Shown in pieces: positions 61,916 to 64,000 of a stretch of DNA of 64,000 bases (the stretch's first letter is position 1; each line of letters starts with the position of its first letter). The position numbers were made by a program, and so were the translations under genes. Location: positions 375,709 to 439,708 of the forward strand of contig NZ_FQZB01000003.1 of the NCBI RefSeq assembly GCF_900141845.1. The letters are read 5' to 3'. Source of the DNA: Clostridium cavendishii DSM 21758. Lineage in GTDB: Bacteria > Bacillota > Clostridia > Clostridiales > Clostridiaceae. The notes below the pieces were generated by a model. The model was not told where the DNA came from, did not search any database, and was given only the letters and a program-made list of their open reading frames with translations.

Positions 61916-63433
61916 TTAGTTTAATAAATTCATAAATTTATCAAAGGCCTTAATTCCTTTAGCATCTCTTTTAAATACACCACAGTCTTCTAATACTTTA
62001 AGGAATACCTTTCCTATTTCTTCTTCTATTACTTTATCGATATTTTCTTCTGTTATATCTCCATGATTTATTATTACTTCATTTATCCAAGCAATATGTT
62101 TTTTAATACTTTCTGATACTTGAACCATTTCACCTCTAATAGTTTTAAGCACATAAGACTTTAATTCTTCCATTTCATATTTCAATCTCGAAGGTAATAC
62201 GGCTAGTCCCATAACTTCTATAAGACCTATGTTTTCCTTCTTTATATGATGAAGTTCTTCATGTGGATGGAATATACCAAAAGGATATTCAGAAGTAGTT
62301 CTGTTATTTCTAAAAACTAAATCTAGTTCAAATTTTCCGTTTCTAAATCTTGCTATTGGTGTTACTGTATTATGCTCAGTTTCTCCTGTAAAAGCTAAAA
62401 TATCAACTTCTTCATCACTATACTTTTTCCAAGAGTTATTTATTTTAGTTGCTAATTCTACTAATCTATCTTTATCTTCACAAGCTATTCTTATTGCAGA
62501 CAGAGGCCATTTAACCTTAGATACTATTATATCTTCAAAATCTTTTATAATATATTGTTTTTCACTTTCAGCCTTTTCCATTGCAAATTCATAATTACCA
62601 CCTTGATAGTGATTATGAGTTAAGATAGAACCACCAACTATAGGCAAATCTGCATTAGAACCTATAAAATAGTGATTAAAAGTTTCAATAAAATCTAATA
62701 ATTCAACAAAAGTATCTCTACCTATCCTCATTGGACTATGCTCATCCTTAAGCACTATTGAATGCTCATTAAAATAAACATAAGGTGAATATTGTAAAAA
62801 CCATCTTGAATTATTTAATACAAGGGGTATTATTCTGTGATTTCCTCTTGCTGGATGATTAAAATGTCCAGCATAGCCTTCATTTTCCTTACATAATAAA
62901 CATTTAGGATAATTTGAGCTTTTAATAGTCTTTGCTTTAGCAATTTCTTTTGGATCTTTTTCTGGTTTAGCCATATTTATAGTAATATCCAAATCACCAT
63001 ATTCCGTTGCAACTTTCCATTTAAGATCTTTTTTCACTCTTTCTACTCTTATATAATTTGATTTTTTACTAAAATCATAATAATAATCTGTTGCTTTTTT
63101 AGGATTAATTTCATAATTTGATAAGAACTCTTTAATAACTTGAGAAGGTTTTGGTATCATAGTAGCCATTATCTTAGTGTCCAATATATCCTTTTCAGTA
63201 ACAGTATCATTAATAAGACCTTCCTTAATAGACCAAGCTAGTATATTTTCTAATATTCCGTCTAAATCTCTGTCTTCTTCTACATCTCCTTGATAGCATT
63301 TAAAATCATCCAATTTAAGTACTTCTAATATTTTATTAATGCTATATATTTCATCTTCTATTTCTATAAAACCGCATTTTATTCCGTAATTAACTAAAGC
63401 TTGTATTTCTTTAAATATATCTATATTAATCAT
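61916..63433 (-). CDS. galT: UDP-glucose-hexose-1-phosphate uridylyltransferase, GalT class II
   Basis: 505-residue Firmicute-type GalT that exchanges galactose-1-phosphate for the glucose-1-phosphate of UDP-glucose. Family blocks are CLLCKENEGYAGHFNHPARG, QYSPYVYFNEHSIVL, GGSILTHNHYQGGNYEF with the catalytic His region, and IFHPHEELHHIKKENIGLIE. The class II form is about 150 residues longer than the E. coli enzyme. ATG follows GGAGG. It lies about 94 bp after galK. Confidence 0.95.
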   Translation of the reverse strand: MINIDIFKEIQALVNYGIKCGFIEIEDEIYSINKILEVLKLDDFKCYQGDVEEDRDLDGILENILAWSIKEGLINDTVTEKDILDTKIMATMIPKPSQVIKEFLSNYEINPKKATDYYYDFSKKSNYIRVERVKKDLKWKVATEYGDLDITINMAKPEKDPKEIAKAKTIKSSNYPKCLLCKENEGYAGHFNHPARGNHRIIPLVLNNSRWFLQYSPYVYFNEHSIVLKDEHSPMRIGRDTFVELLDFIETFNHYFIGSNADLPIVGGSILTHNHYQGGNYEFAMEKAESEKQYIIKDFEDIIVSKVKWPLSAIRIACEDKDRLVELATKINNSWKKYSDEEVDILAFTGETEHNTVTPIARFRNGKFELDLVFRNNRTTSEYPFGIFHPHEELHHIKKENIGLIEVMGLAVLPSRLKYEMEELKSYVLKTIRGEMVQVSESIKKHIAWINEVIINHGDITEENIDKVIEEEIGKVFLKVLEDCGVFKRDAKGIKAFDKFMNLLN

Positions 63434-63527
63434 ACAGTTTCCCTCCTAAGTTAAACAATTTTGTTTCTTATCACATAAATTTTAAAGGTAATAATTTAGT
63501 CTACTTATATGTTGTTTTTCCTACGTC

Positions 63528-64000
63528 CTAAAACAATTTTCTTGCTCCATCACCTACTGATGCTACATAAAAACTAGCTTCATAACCTATTTTTTCTTTA
63601 TAACCTTTTCCTACATTTTTTACAAAATCCTCTATATTTTCATTTTTAACTAAAGATATAGTACATCCCCCAAAACCTGCTCCTGTCATTCTAGAACCTA
63701 TTACACCTCTTTCTTCAAGTGCAAGCTCTACTAATGTATCAAGCTCAATTCCAGTAACTTCATACTTATCTTTTAAGGAATAATGAGATGATTTCATCAA
63801 CTCTCCAAACTCACTTATTTTTCCTTGTTTTAATACTTCAACAGCTTTTTTAGTTCTTATGTTTTCAAGTACAGCATGTTCCGCTCTATCTCTACATACA
63901 TCTCTTTTTATATATTGCTTTAAGTTTATAAATTCCTCTTCTGTTAAATCTCCTAATGAATTTATATCTTTATGTTCTTTTATATCACTTAAAGCTTCTT
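63528..64000 (-). CDS. galK: Galactokinase (5' part beyond window)
   Basis: The C-terminal 157 codons of a GHMP kinase; the frame stays open to the right edge, so the start lies outside. Visible are CRDRAEHAVLEN and GSRMTGAGFGGCTISLV, the GHMP motif 3 of galactokinases, with a typical C-terminus. It phosphorylates galactose to galactose-1-phosphate for GalT. It heads the galK-galT-galM order on the minus strand; an internal ATG at 63800 is not the real start, because conserved galactokinase sequence continues upstream of it. Confidence 0.95.
   Translation of the reverse strand, partial: EALSDIKEHKDINSLGDLTEEEFINLKQYIKRDVCRDRAEHAVLENIRTKKAVEVLKQGKISEFGELMKSSHYSLKDKYEVTGIELDTLVELALEERGVIGSRMTGAGFGGCTISLVKNENIEDFVKNVGKGYKEKIGYEASFYVASVGDGARKLF

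Overview
This window is a 64 kb stretch of a low-GC, spore-forming Firmicute chromosome, most likely Clostridium sensu stricto. The reasons are the AT-rich base composition, G-rich ribosome binding sites with frequent TTG and GTG starts, a rod-shape/division/sporulation cluster in clostridial order (mreBCD, minCDE, spoIVFA/FB-like, rplU-prp-rpmA, obg), an archaeal-type PEP carboxylase, and SAM-I and preQ1-I riboswitches. No rRNA, tRNA, CRISPR array, prophage or insertion sequence was seen.

Positions 1-10.7 kb: the end of a SAM-riboswitch-controlled methionine importer (metN, cut by the left edge), then a phosphorolytic maltodextrin regulon. That regulon has a GH65 maltose phosphorylase and a short alpha-glucan phosphorylase on the plus strand. 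A LacI-type repressor and a binding-protein/two-permease ABC importer lie on the minus strand. Near-identical palindromes (TGCAAWCGWTTGCA type) sit at the maltose phosphorylase leader and twice at the importer promoter, which ties both arms to one regulator. Positions 10.8-15.3 kb: comEA, a D,D-carboxypeptidase and a secreted M4 metalloprotease with a chitin-binding tail.

Positions 15.6-44 kb: a long, almost entirely minus-strand housekeeping block. It runs rluD-like, LCP ligase, yqeK, nadD, yhbY, obg; then rpmA, prp, rplU with its leader RNA; RNase E/G; two radical-SAM partner proteins; spoIVFB- and spoIVFA-like genes; two tandem FtsW/RodA genes; minE, minD, minC; two tandem long PBP2 genes; mreD, mreC, mreB; radC, maf, a DUF4321 gene and a SPOR-domain gene. 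Doubling of both the SEDS polymerase and its class B PBP partner in one shape cluster is unusual.

Positions 44-56 kb: an NlpC/P60 endopeptidase, PEP carboxylase, an orphan HsdS-like target-recognition protein, a class B PBP, a preQ1-riboswitch-controlled queuine-salvage operon (QueK nucleoside hydrolase, QueM ECF S-component, QueL radical SAM lyase), an ECF sigma/anti-sigma pair and a MATE exporter. Positions 56-60 kb: a DeoR regulator, a broken acetyltransferase gene, and an organophosphate-type MFS transporter with a PHP-family metallohydrolase. That last pair sits behind a promoter studded with phased ACCACAAA repeats and looks like an uncharacterised phosphoester uptake-and-cleavage module. 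Positions 60-64 kb: a membrane-protein/XRE-regulator pair with an 18-bp perfect inverted repeat on its promoter, then Leloir galactose genes galM, galT and galK (cut by the right edge). A ~68-bp hairpin-forming repeat occurs in three clear and two diverged copies across the window.
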